64,000 nt of DNA from UPXZ01 sp964634605 (GTDB lineage: Bacteria; Bacteroidota; Bacteroidia; Bacteroidales; Paludibacteraceae), in assembly GCA_964634605.1 (NCBI GenBank), contig CAZWLJ010000001.1, positions 176,808 to 240,807 of the forward strand, written 5' to 3'. The notes beneath the pieces were generated by a model. The model ran no database searches. It saw nothing but the letters and a program-made list of their open reading frames with translations, and was not told the origin of the DNA. Shown here piece after piece: positions 9,779 to 18,073 of the stretch (positions are counted from its first letter, which is position 1; each line of letters begins with the position of its first letter). Both the position numbers and the translations under genes were made by a program.

Positions 9779-11179
9779 TCAGCGGATAGATTTTATTTCT
9801 TCGTTCCTCATATTCATGCTTAGTTTCTCAATTTCGGGCTTTATTGCTCTGATACGGTATTCCAGTGCCTGTATCTTTTTACTGATTTCGGTCAGTTGAT
9901 TATCGCCGGGATTTTCAGAAACATCCTTTCTGAGCGTAGCAAGTTCTTTACCGGATGCATCCATTTCTTTGATCAGCTTTTGTAACTGAAAGTAGTTATT
10001 CCGGGCAATATTGCTTCTGAACCCGGAAGCATCGGAATAGAAGGTAGTATCGTTGATAAAAATCTTTTCGGATTTTGTATCTTCCTGATTATCAACGTTC
10101 TGAGGCATTATCTTAAAATCACCCTCCATTTTTTCGATGTGCCTGATCTGAGCAGTAGCGGCAAGTGTTTGCTGATTTTCCGATTTTACAATTTTTTTCT
10201 CGGTATTGGGAATAAACTGATATATGGCTACTTTACCTTCGGGTAAAAAACGGTCGGATGCAAACCAACCCACTTTGTGTAATTCATCCACAATCATCAT
10301 GTAGTCGTTGTATGGAGAGTTGAAGGGCATTCCTATATTTTCGGGTTTGAGGTATGAATTGTCGGAAGTATTCAGCCTGGTAATAAAGATGTCGTACCCG
10401 CCCATGGAGTCGTCGCCGTCAGATGCGAAATAAAGTGTAACACCATCGAGCATCAGAAAAGGATAATTCTCATTTGCACCGGTGTTCAGATCGTCGAGCG
10501 ATGTTTTTTCAGCCCATTCATCGAGCAATTTGTATGCTGTAAAAAGGTCGGTTTGTCCGTTTGCCAGTTCTGAAAAACAGGTACGGTCACCGCGCTGCGT
10601 GATGTAACGTATAATATCTACAGCACCCTTTTCGGTAAGCAACTGTTGCTGGGCAAGTTTGCCCGACTCTGCAGGAATCTGAATTTTCTTCAGAAATTCA
10701 TTTTTATCCACCACCATGCTGTCAATGATTTTCACATCCTCCACCCTGTTCAGAAAACGGGCACCGAGTTCGGCTTGTTTCTGTTTTTTCGCTACTTTGG
10801 GCGCCAGCTTATCATCCGGTACAGGCTTCAGCAGATAGGCCGAATAAGCTGCTGCAGCTTCGGCAAAAGCATAATCGTCGAAGTACATTTCGCCCAGGTA
10901 ATAATATCCCTGAGGATACTTATCTGCCGATTTTTTGAAAAAATCGATGGCTGTTGCTTTGTCGTGAAGCATGTATGCGCTATATGCGTAGCGGTAATTA
11001 TATAATGCCTCTTTTGGTTTTTTCTTCAGTAAACTCTGATAAGCTTCCAATGCAAGCTGATAATTACCTGATTCGAAACAGGCGTTTGCATCTGCCGGTG
11101 TCTGGGCTACAGATACAGCACTGAATAAAATCAGTACAAGAAGTAGTGTCATTTTAAGTCGTTCTGTCATTTTCATCAA
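9779..11179 (-). CDS. Secreted TPR and PD40-type protein
   Basis: A 466-aa exported protein. It starts with a signal peptide (LKMTLLLVLILFSAVSVAQ), then TPR-like helices (CFESGNYQLALEAYQSLLKK, ALYNYRYAYSAYMLHDKATA, AEAAAAYSAYLLKPVPDDK). A WD40-like/PD40 beta-propeller segment follows (YPFLMLDGVTLYFASDGDDS, MGGYDIFITR, GMPFNSPYNDY, GWFASDR). The last ~80 residues are predicted coiled coil. The layout resembles the N-terminal two thirds of Bacteroidetes TPR-PD40-OmpA proteins such as T9SS PorE, but no OmpA peptidoglycan-binding domain follows. The gene starts 20 bp after the AsmA-like gene and precedes nfeD/floA on the same strand. Confidence 0.78.
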   Translation of the reverse strand: MMKMTERLKMTLLLVLILFSAVSVAQTPADANACFESGNYQLALEAYQSLLKKKPKEALYNYRYAYSAYMLHDKATAIDFFKKSADKYPQGYYYLGEMYFDDYAFAEAAAAYSAYLLKPVPDDKLAPKVAKKQKQAELGARFLNRVEDVKIIDSMVVDKNEFLKKIQIPAESGKLAQQQLLTEKGAVDIIRYITQRGDRTCFSELANGQTDLFTAYKLLDEWAEKTSLDDLNTGANENYPFLMLDGVTLYFASDGDDSMGGYDIFITRLNTSDNSYLKPENIGMPFNSPYNDYMMIVDELHKVGWFASDRFLPEGKVAIYQFIPNTEKKIVKSENQQTLAATAQIRHIEKMEGDFKIMPQNVDNQEDTKSEKIFINDTTFYSDASGFRSNIARNNYFQLQKLIKEMDASGKELATLRKDVSENPGDNQLTEISKKIQALEYRIRAIKPEIEKLSMNMRNEEIKSIR

Positions 11180-11199
11180 TATCCCTGATAATTTTTAAT

Positions 11200-13887
11200 C
11201 TAAAATTCTGTTTTTTCGGTTACTTCCCTTATCATTTTATCTGCTTCGGATTTGGCTTTATTGTTGAGGTTATCCGCCTGTTTCTGAGCTTGTTTCACAA
11301 GTTCGGCTGCACCTTTTTTAGCCAGTTCCCTGGCTACCGGATTGGATGCTTTGGCTACAAGGCTGTCACCCCGTACCTTTGCTTCATTAATCAGTCTGTC
11401 ACCCTGCAATCTGGCTTGATGAATGAGCGCATCAGCTCTTTTCTGTGCTTCCAGCAATGCTTTCTCGCGTTCTGCACGGCCTTTGTCAAGCACCTGCTTT
11501 TTCACAGAGTCCACTTTCTGCAACGCTATATCCTTTTTCTCTTCAACGAGTGTGTTGAGTGTGTTTTTCAGATCGAGTTCAATTTTTGGTTTCTTAAAAG
11601 TACCTCCAATTTTGAAACCTACGGTCTGAAACCTCCCGAGATTTAGCTTGTCTGGCAATTTTACATTTCCGGCATAGGCTATTGTCTGATCCAGTCCGGT
11701 ACTTCCTCCCAGATTCAGGTTATAATCCTTGTATTTCAGATTGAAAGGTTTTGTTTCCAGACGCCCGTCTTTTATATCGAATGCCAGAGCTATATCTTTC
11801 AAATTTACCCCTTTAATTTTATCTATTTTAAGCGAGTTAATAAGTTCATTCAAAGCAGTCACGTCGTCTTTGAGTGTAACCGAGCTGGCATTGAAATTTC
11901 CTTGACTCAATACAGATGTAAGAACCGGCATCATATTGCCCTGCAGCAATGTATTGAGCGAAAGCTTTGTGTTGAATTTGCCTTCAAGTTTTTCAAAAAC
12001 AGGTATAAATTTCTGCATCGACGGTATTTGTGAGAATATTCCGTCAAATGAGATTTGATTCAGATCGATGTCGAAATTCAGAGCAGGCTGTTCGGGATTA
12101 ATGGAACTGTATTTGCCTGCCAGTGACATATTTCCGCCAAATGCACTGACATTCATTTTCCGGATATTGATTTCCCCGTCAGCAATTATCAGAGCGGCAT
12201 CTGCATTTTTAAAATTCATTTTATTGTAAACAAGTTCCCTGAAATTTCCGTTGAGCATCAGATTCAGGTTCCCGGGTATTTTTATTGCCTGCAGTGAGGT
12301 TGTATCATTTTTAGTGTCATCCGTTGCCATAAAATCGGTGATATTCAGGTAGCCGGAATTCACATTGAAATTACCCTTCAGCGTTTTGTCCCTGAGTACA
12401 TATGCCATGTAATTTTCCACTTTACCTTCGGCACTCAGATCATTTCTCCCGATTTTCAGATTTATGCCTGTCAGGTTCAGAAAACGGTCGTCGAATATCA
12501 GGTTGGCATTGTTTACAGCTACATCCTGTGGCAGTTCGTTCATTTTCAGCACCACGTTTTTCAGATTCATGGTTCCACTGAATCTGAAGCTTTCATACCT
12601 GTTTTGCTCCACGTACGACATTTTTCCGGCAGTATTCACATCCATATCGAGCAGTCCGCTGAGTTCCGTTTCTTTCGGGAGCGGATATACCTCCTTTATG
12701 ATTCCCAGATTGAGTTTTCCCAGCGCTTTCACTTTGAAATCCGGGTCGGAAACGGGATTGATAATATGAAGCTGTGAGGTGAACGGATTACCGCCCATAT
12801 TGAAGTTCAGCTTCGAAACATCAACAACGGTCAGGTCCAGTGAGCCTCCCGGATTGGTTATATGGCTTTCTATCTGAATATTATCTACCGATTTTGGTAA
12901 ATCTGGATACTTAAATTTCCCGTTTTCCACAGTCAGATTCAGGTCGAAAGCCGGATAATTTTCACCCTCGTATTTTCCTTTGGCGAAACCGCTTAAAGTA
13001 ACCTTTCCGTCGGCTTTTATCTGGTCGAACATATTGTTATAAATCGCCGGAATGAGCGAAAGCAGCGATTTGAAATCAACCCGCCCGGTATTCAGTGTCA
13101 GGTCCATGTTCATTCCTTCGTCGGGCAATTCTATCCAGCCGTTCAGGGAAAGAGGTACTGCATTGATTTTCATCTCGTTATTAGCCAGCACATACTTGTC
13201 CTGGCTGAGCTTTGCATTGATATCGGCATTGACTTCTACAATGAAATTGCTGGCATATTGCACACCTCCGTTCCAGAAATTGAGGGTATCGATTGTCAGG
13301 TTAGTGGTCAGGAGTGTACTGTCGGCGGTAAGGTCGCCTTTCAGCTTCAGATTGAGATTTTTGATGTCAGCAGCTACGCTTCCCGAATCGCTCAGGTAAA
13401 CAACATCGGCACGGTTAACGCGAAAATCGTGCAATTTGAATTTGAAACCCGAACCGGCGGTGTCCACTTCGGTTGTGTCTTCCGGAAAAATTTCCCAGTT
13501 TGCTCTGCCGTCTTTCAAAATATGAGCATGTATTTTCGAATCGTTAATTTCTACTTTTTTCACTTCATATCCGGTATCGCCGAACAAACTTTTCAGATTG
13601 ACCACCATATTCACATCCTTGCTCATCAGCAGCGTATCTCCCCCGAAATCGTCTTTTCCGGCTACATATAAATCCTTAAGACTGAGCGAAGCATCGGGAA
13701 AGCTGCGGATAAAACTGACTTTCAGATCTCTGAAATTAACTTCAGCCGTCAATCTTTTATTCAGCTCGTTTCTGGCAATTTCCATTATTTTTTCTTTGAA
13801 AAAAAATGGAAGCGCCAATAGCGATATCAGAAAAAGTATAACAACTGAGAGCAGAACTATCCAGATTATTGATTTTTTAGATTTCAT
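11200..13887 (-). CDS. AsmA-family membrane protein
   Basis: An 895-aa protein with one N-terminal transmembrane helix (residues ~8-28, IIWIVLLSVVILFLISLLAL) and a long periplasmic body. The start NELNKRLTAEVNFRDLKVSF and repeated beta-rich segments (ALNFDIDLNQISFDGIFSQI; YNLNLGGSTGLDQTIAYAG) are typical of AsmA/TamB-like proteins, bridge-type proteins now tied to phospholipid movement to the outer membrane. The final ~100 residues change character: a strongly charged helical tail rich in Ala, Lys and Glu (EKALLEAQKRADALIHQARL, LINEAKVRGDSLVAK, AELVKQAQKQADNLNNKAK) that looks like a long coiled coil. A TPR/PD40 gene follows within 20 bp. Confidence 0.85.
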   Translation of the reverse strand: MKSKKSIIWIVLLSVVILFLISLLALPFFFKEKIMEIARNELNKRLTAEVNFRDLKVSFIRSFPDASLSLKDLYVAGKDDFGGDTLLMSKDVNMVVNLKSLFGDTGYEVKKVEINDSKIHAHILKDGRANWEIFPEDTTEVDTAGSGFKFKLHDFRVNRADVVYLSDSGSVAADIKNLNLKLKGDLTADSTLLTTNLTIDTLNFWNGGVQYASNFIVEVNADINAKLSQDKYVLANNEMKINAVPLSLNGWIELPDEGMNMDLTLNTGRVDFKSLLSLIPAIYNNMFDQIKADGKVTLSGFAKGKYEGENYPAFDLNLTVENGKFKYPDLPKSVDNIQIESHITNPGGSLDLTVVDVSKLNFNMGGNPFTSQLHIINPVSDPDFKVKALGKLNLGIIKEVYPLPKETELSGLLDMDVNTAGKMSYVEQNRYESFRFSGTMNLKNVVLKMNELPQDVAVNNANLIFDDRFLNLTGINLKIGRNDLSAEGKVENYMAYVLRDKTLKGNFNVNSGYLNITDFMATDDTKNDTTSLQAIKIPGNLNLMLNGNFRELVYNKMNFKNADAALIIADGEINIRKMNVSAFGGNMSLAGKYSSINPEQPALNFDIDLNQISFDGIFSQIPSMQKFIPVFEKLEGKFNTKLSLNTLLQGNMMPVLTSVLSQGNFNASSVTLKDDVTALNELINSLKIDKIKGVNLKDIALAFDIKDGRLETKPFNLKYKDYNLNLGGSTGLDQTIAYAGNVKLPDKLNLGRFQTVGFKIGGTFKKPKIELDLKNTLNTLVEEKKDIALQKVDSVKKQVLDKGRAEREKALLEAQKRADALIHQARLQGDRLINEAKVRGDSLVAKASNPVARELAKKGAAELVKQAQKQADNLNNKAKSEADKMIREVTEKTEF

Positions 13888-13916
13888 ACTCTTTCAGGTT
13901 AAAAATGAATGTTATA

Positions 13917-13924
13917 CAAAAATA
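13917..13924 (-). promoter_or_regulatory. Candidate -7 box for the AsmA-like gene
   Basis: On the minus strand this reads TATTTTTG, a match to the Bacteroidetes TAnnTTTG element, about 30 bp before the ATG of the AsmA-like gene. No clear -33 TTTG was found at the expected spacing, so this is tentative. Confidence 0.35.
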
Positions 13925-14001
13925 GATAATTTTCGTCATAATGCCGAATGATACCTTTACAAAAATCATACAGAATAAGGCTGAACATTTGATTTTTTTT
14001 G

Positions 14002-14009
14002 TAATTTTG
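14002..14009 (+). promoter_or_regulatory. Candidate -7 box for the CDF exporter gene
   Basis: TAATTTTG matches the Bacteroidetes TAnnTTTG element and lies about 50 bp before the TTG start of the cation exporter. No well-spaced -33 element was found. Confidence 0.35.
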
Positions 14010-14060
14010 GAAAATATTCCCGGATTTATTCCGGATTTTTGAAATTTCACTGATTAAAAA

Positions 14061-14981
14061 TTGGAAAAACAAAACGAACATAATCATTCACACAGTCATA
14101 CCCATCAGCATTCTCATCATGGTGAAGTAAAAAACATTAAAATTGCGTTTTTTCTGAACCTGAGTTTTTCGGTTATTGAGATAGCAGGTGGTTTTCTGAC
14201 CAATTCCGTGGCAATTCTTTCGGATGCTATACACGATCTGGGCGATAGTCTGTCGCTCGGGATGGCTTGGTATTTCCAGAAATTTTCGGACAAACAAAGG
14301 GATAAAAATTATACCTACGGCTACAAACGATTCTCGCTGGTCGGAGCTCTGATTAATTCCATTGTTCTGTTAGCCGGAAGCGTACTTATTTTAAGCAAAA
14401 CGATACCCAGGCTTTTCAATCCGCAGCCTGCAGATGCCCGCGGGATGTTTCTGCTGGCAATTCTGGGAATTATAGTGAATGGAATTGCAGTCCTTAGACT
14501 CCGCAAAGGGAATACACTAAACGAAAAAGTGGTTTCGCTCCATCTGCTGGAGGATGTGCTGGGCTGGACAGCTGTACTTATCGGTTCTATCATCATGAAT
14601 TTCACCGGTTTGCATATCATAGACCCGATTCTCTCGGTTATGATATCAGCATTCATTCTTTTTAATGTTTTCAAAAACATCAGGGAATTATTCCGTATCA
14701 TTCTGCAGGGTACTCCTCATGAAATCAAAACCGATGAAGTGGAAGCTTATATTCTTGACATAGAAGGCATTGACAGTATCCACGATCTGCATCTCTGGAC
14801 AGTTGACGGTAATTACAATGTACTGACTATCCACGTCGTTCTGAAAAACGCTCTGAATATGGAACAACTTGCCGAACTTAAAAATCAGATACGCAATGTT
14901 TTAATGAAAAAAGGAGTGGAACATATCACCATTGAATTTGAAACAAAAGGTGAGAAGTGTTGCATGGAGGATTGTTGCTGA
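14061..14981 (+). CDS. Cation diffusion facilitator (zinc-type) exporter
   Basis: A 306-aa inner-membrane CDF transporter of the CzcD/ZitB type, expected to export Zn2+ or similar ions in exchange for protons. Six helices are recognisable, with the metal-site signature SDAIHDLGDSLSLG in helix 2 and the CzcD-like cytoplasmic domain (SIHDLHLWTVDGNYNVLTIH). The N-terminus carries a His-rich tract (HNHSHSHTHQHSHH) and the C-terminus ends in a Cys pair motif (KCCMEDCC), both likely metal-binding. The start must be the TTG at 14061: an in-frame TAA lies at 14055-14057 and the next Met is about 65 residues in, after the first helix. Confidence 0.9.
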   Translation: MEKQNEHNHSHSHTHQHSHHGEVKNIKIAFFLNLSFSVIEIAGGFLTNSVAILSDAIHDLGDSLSLGMAWYFQKFSDKQRDKNYTYGYKRFSLVGALINSIVLLAGSVLILSKTIPRLFNPQPADARGMFLLAILGIIVNGIAVLRLRKGNTLNEKVVSLHLLEDVLGWTAVLIGSIIMNFTGLHIIDPILSVMISAFILFNVFKNIRELFRIILQGTPHEIKTDEVEAYILDIEGIDSIHDLHLWTVDGNYNVLTIHVVLKNALNMEQLAELKNQIRNVLMKKGVEHITIEFETKGEKCCMEDCC

Positions 14982-15001
14982 TACCTCACAGAAATGCGAA
15001 T

Positions 15002-15043
15002 AAAAAAAAAACAAACCGGTACATTCGCCGGTTTCTGTTTTTT
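15002..15043. terminator. Bidirectional terminator between CDF and LarA-like genes
   Basis: AAACCGG (15013-15019) pairs with CCGGTTT (15028-15034). A ten-base A-run precedes it and a T-run follows, so it can end both the plus-strand exporter and the minus-strand LarA-like transcripts. Confidence 0.8.
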
Positions 15044-15046
15044 CGG

Positions 15047-16336
15047 TTATTTTTCAAAACGGTCTTTATGCGCCCAAAGTCCCAGGGCAGGATTGGAAAT
15101 GTAAAATATTTCTTCGCCATCAGGAAGAATATTAAATCCTTCTTTCAGGGAATCGAAATTATATTTCAGCATTATTTCATCTATGTCACCCCACTTAAAT
15201 CCGACACTTTCTATCTCTTTCCGGCTTACATTATCCGGATTTTTTCCGGGACAATAAGTAATTGAAAACCGGCCTTCGGATGATCCGTGAATAAGATGAG
15301 CGGCAGCACCCAGGTTATCCTGTAATTCTTTGTTTTCATTCGTTGCTTTCAAAGTAGCCGGTGTACCAAAATAGCCGTATTTGCGTATCAGCCGGTCAAT
15401 TTCCCTGTCTTCGCCAAACTCTTTGAGTGCGGGAGCCAGCACTATCAGTTCGCCACCATCGGCAATAGCCATACGGGTGCGGTAAACGGATTTATTGCCC
15501 AGCCAGGTGCTTTTGAATTCAGCCGGATCGAGCCACACGAGTACTTTTTTCAGGGGTTTTTCAACCAATTCAAAATTCACCTGAAGCGATAATGCAGCTG
15601 CCCGGTCGAACACTTCGAAATCATCACCAATGAACAAACCATAAGTTTGCAGTTGTCCGTTTGACTTATTCAGCCCCACGACTGTCTGGACATATACGAT
15701 TGGCAGATGAGCCGCAAAATGCTCGGTGGCGTAGTTGAATACCTTGCGCACGGGCGTATTGGCACGTCCCATCATTTTTTCCATTCCATAAGCAGCTCCG
15801 ATAAAATGGCTCTTGTTGATACCTTCCGAACCACCTGTACCTACAAAAATATTCTTGTTGTAATTGGCCATACCCACAACTTCGTGGGGTACTACCTGGC
15901 CGATGGAAAGAATCAGATCGAATCCGCCTTCCTGAAGCAATCGATTAACCTGAACAGGCCAGGAAAAATCCACGGCACCTTCGGATACTTCTTTCACGTA
16001 TCCGGCCGGAACATATCCGAGGGTCACCACATCGTTTCGCCAGTCGTGATCGCGAAAAATGCTCCGGGGGGTTTTTCCGAACATTTTGGAAATCTGGTCG
16101 TCGGTCATGGGTGTATGAGTACCCAATGCCGGAAGTACATCAGTCAGTTTCTCACCGTAATACTCCCAGGCAAATTCAGTCAACTCCCCTGCCCTGCTCG
16201 GAAACCGGGTAAAATCGGGCGGGATAGCCAGAATTTTTTGTTTTTTACCCATTTTTTCCAGTGCTTCATACAGACCATTCTTTAAGTCATTGGCCGATAA
16301 TGCGGTTTCAGCAGAACCTTTTGAATAGTAAATCAT
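15047..16336 (-). CDS. LarA-like (lactate racemase family) protein, possible sugar-acid epimerase
   Basis: A 429-aa protein of the LarA/DUF2088 superfamily, whose characterised members use a nickel-pincer nucleotide to racemise or epimerise 2-hydroxy acids. Seen here: ILAIPPDFTRFPSRAGE near the N-terminus, the substrate-site segment ALGTHTPMTDDQ with the conserved His, and the glycine/histidine region GQVVPHEVVGMANYNKNIFV followed by GTGGSEGINKSHFIG. It ends a block of galacturonate and gluconate genes (uxaC, uxaE, kdgK, gnd), so a sugar acid is a more likely substrate than lactate. That is inference. No cofactor genes (larB, larC, larE) lie in the window. A strong terminator separates it from gnd, so it has its own promoter or depends on read-through. 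Confidence 0.72.
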   Translation of the reverse strand: MIYYSKGSAETALSANDLKNGLYEALEKMGKKQKILAIPPDFTRFPSRAGELTEFAWEYYGEKLTDVLPALGTHTPMTDDQISKMFGKTPRSIFRDHDWRNDVVTLGYVPAGYVKEVSEGAVDFSWPVQVNRLLQEGGFDLILSIGQVVPHEVVGMANYNKNIFVGTGGSEGINKSHFIGAAYGMEKMMGRANTPVRKVFNYATEHFAAHLPIVYVQTVVGLNKSNGQLQTYGLFIGDDFEVFDRAAALSLQVNFELVEKPLKKVLVWLDPAEFKSTWLGNKSVYRTRMAIADGGELIVLAPALKEFGEDREIDRLIRKYGYFGTPATLKATNENKELQDNLGAAAHLIHGSSEGRFSITYCPGKNPDNVSRKEIESVGFKWGDIDEIMLKYNFDSLKEGFNILPDGEEIFYISNPALGLWAHKDRFEK

Positions 16337-16361
16337 ATATATTCTTTTTCGTCCGGAAGTA

Positions 16362-16401
16362 AAATTTAAAAATACGGATGTTCGTCCGTATTTTTAAATT
16401 T
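16362..16401 (-). terminator. Perfect 17-bp hairpin downstream of gnd
   Basis: Positions 16362-16378 and 16385-16401 are exact reverse complements (AAATTTAAAAATACGGA and its partner) around a 6-nt loop. On the minus strand the stem ends in a U-rich tract. It lies 66 bp past the gnd stop and 25 bp before the LarA-like start, so it likely terminates gnd. A smaller 7-bp hairpin (TTATCCC/GGGATAA, 16443-16459) lies in between. Confidence 0.75.
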
Positions 16402-16467
16402 CAGATGTTATAATTATTTATGAACACTTTTTTTTAGCTGGCTTATCCCTCCGGGATAATAAAATTG

Positions 16468-17922
16468 TTACACTACATAGGTTGTTGAAGCTGTGTCCCC
16501 ACCGCGTCCAGTCCAGTTAGTGTGGAAAAATTCGCCGCGTGGATGATCAAGTCTTTCGTATGTGTGAGCTCCAAAGTAGTCACGCTGAGCCTGAAGCAGG
16601 TTGGCAGGGAGTCTTTCGCTGCGGAATCCGTCGAAATAGGCCAGCGCCGACGTCATGGCAGGCACAGGAATTCCATTTTCAAGAGCTGTGGCACACACTC
16701 TTCTCCAGCCTTGCTGTGCAGCTTCCACCTGTTCTTTGAAGAACGGGTCGAGCAGCAGGTTGTGAAGATCCGGATTGGTATCAAATGCTTTTTTGATATC
16801 ACCTAAAAACACCGAACGGATAATACATCCACCGCGCCACATCAAAGCAATACCGCCATAGTTCAGATTCCATTTGTATTCTCTGGCAGCTTCCATCATC
16901 AGATCGTAGCCCTGGGCATACGAAACTATTTTTGATGCGTAAATGGCATTTTCAAGGTCGCTTATAAACTGTTGCTTATCACCTTTGAAAGCGGGTTCAG
17001 GTCCGGATATCGCTTTAGAAGCTTCCACACGCAAGTCTTTTTGTGCCGACAGGCATCGTGAGAATACCGATTCGCCAATAAGCGTCAGTGGAATTCCTAA
17101 ATCCAGCGCTGCAACGGCTGTCCATTTTCCGGTACCTTTTTGTCCGGCTGTATCCAGAATTTTTTCTACCAGCGGATTCCCGTCTTCATCTTTGAAAGCC
17201 AGAATATCACGTGTAATTTCAATCAGGTAGCTGTCGAGTTTTCCGGTATTCCATTTTTTGAAGATTTCGTGCTGCTCAAATGCATCCATCCCGAGCAGTT
17301 CTTTCATAATATGGTATGCTTCATTAATTATCTGCATATCACCATATTCAATACCGTTATGAACCATTTTCACAAAATGTCCGGCACCATCTTCGCCTAC
17401 CCAGTCGCAGCAGGGAGTACCATCTTCCACTTTGGCCGCAACAGCCTGAAAAATATCTTTCACAAATGGCCAGGCTTCAGGCGAGCCTCCGGGCATCATC
17501 GAAGGACCCCTCAGAGCGCCTTCTTCACCACCCGAAACTCCTGTACCAACATACAGCAAACCTTTGCTTTCCACGTATTTGGTACGGCGAACCGTATCAG
17601 GGAAATGACTGTTACCACCGTCAATGATGATATCGCCCGGTTCCAGAAGCGGAATCAGTTGTTCGATAAAATCATCCACCGGTTTCCCGGCTTTGACCAG
17701 CATCATCACTTTACGCGGGCGTTCGATTGAAGCTACAAGTTCTTCGAGCGAATGTGCTCCGATAAAATTTTTGTCCGCACCGCGTCCGGTAATAAATTTT
17801 TCAACTTTATCAACCGAACGATTGAAAACTGCTACCGTGTAGCCTTTACTTTCCATGTTCAGCACCAGATTCTCGCCCATTACAGCGAGTCCGATTAATC
17901 CAATATCTGCAAGTTTTTTCAT
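16468..17922 (-). CDS. gnd: 6-phosphogluconate dehydrogenase, decarboxylating
   Basis: Oxidises 6-phosphogluconate to ribulose 5-phosphate and CO2 in the pentose phosphate pathway. Motifs: the Rossmann start DIGLIGLAVMGENLVLNM, GGNSHFPDT, GVSGGEEGALRGPSMMPGG, and the catalytic KMVHNGIEYGDMQ with Lys and His/Asn. The C-terminal swapped tail HTNWTGRGGDTASTTYVV is intact. The start at 17922 (MKKLADIGLIG, 484 aa) is preferred over an in-frame start at 17946 that lies in a C-rich intergenic element. It sits between kdgK and a LarA-like gene, so it is physically joined to hexuronate catabolism, although it is not a step of that pathway. Confidence 0.95.
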   Translation of the reverse strand: MKKLADIGLIGLAVMGENLVLNMESKGYTVAVFNRSVDKVEKFITGRGADKNFIGAHSLEELVASIERPRKVMMLVKAGKPVDDFIEQLIPLLEPGDIIIDGGNSHFPDTVRRTKYVESKGLLYVGTGVSGGEEGALRGPSMMPGGSPEAWPFVKDIFQAVAAKVEDGTPCCDWVGEDGAGHFVKMVHNGIEYGDMQIINEAYHIMKELLGMDAFEQHEIFKKWNTGKLDSYLIEITRDILAFKDEDGNPLVEKILDTAGQKGTGKWTAVAALDLGIPLTLIGESVFSRCLSAQKDLRVEASKAISGPEPAFKGDKQQFISDLENAIYASKIVSYAQGYDLMMEAAREYKWNLNYGGIALMWRGGCIIRSVFLGDIKKAFDTNPDLHNLLLDPFFKEQVEAAQQGWRRVCATALENGIPVPAMTSALAYFDGFRSERLPANLLQAQRDYFGAHTYERLDHPRGEFFHTNWTGRGGDTASTTYVV

Positions 17923-18073
17923 ACATATAAGCCCCCTCGCCCCCAAAAGGGAGAATTAAGAGCGTTTATTAAATTTCTACTTTAAAAATTTTCTAATACA
18001 ATTTCTATTCAAAAATATTTGACATTTCCACCATGATCCCTCTATCAGGAGGCTTGGTGGCATGGCAATATCC

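Noticed and set aside
17923..18066. C-rich patch near the gnd start (CCCCCTCGCCCCCAAAAGGG) and a CCCTCTATCAGGAGG-like hairpin as mobile repeats
   Set aside because: It recalls short intergenic palindromes common in Bacteroidetes, but only one imperfect copy is present, so no repeat family can be supported.
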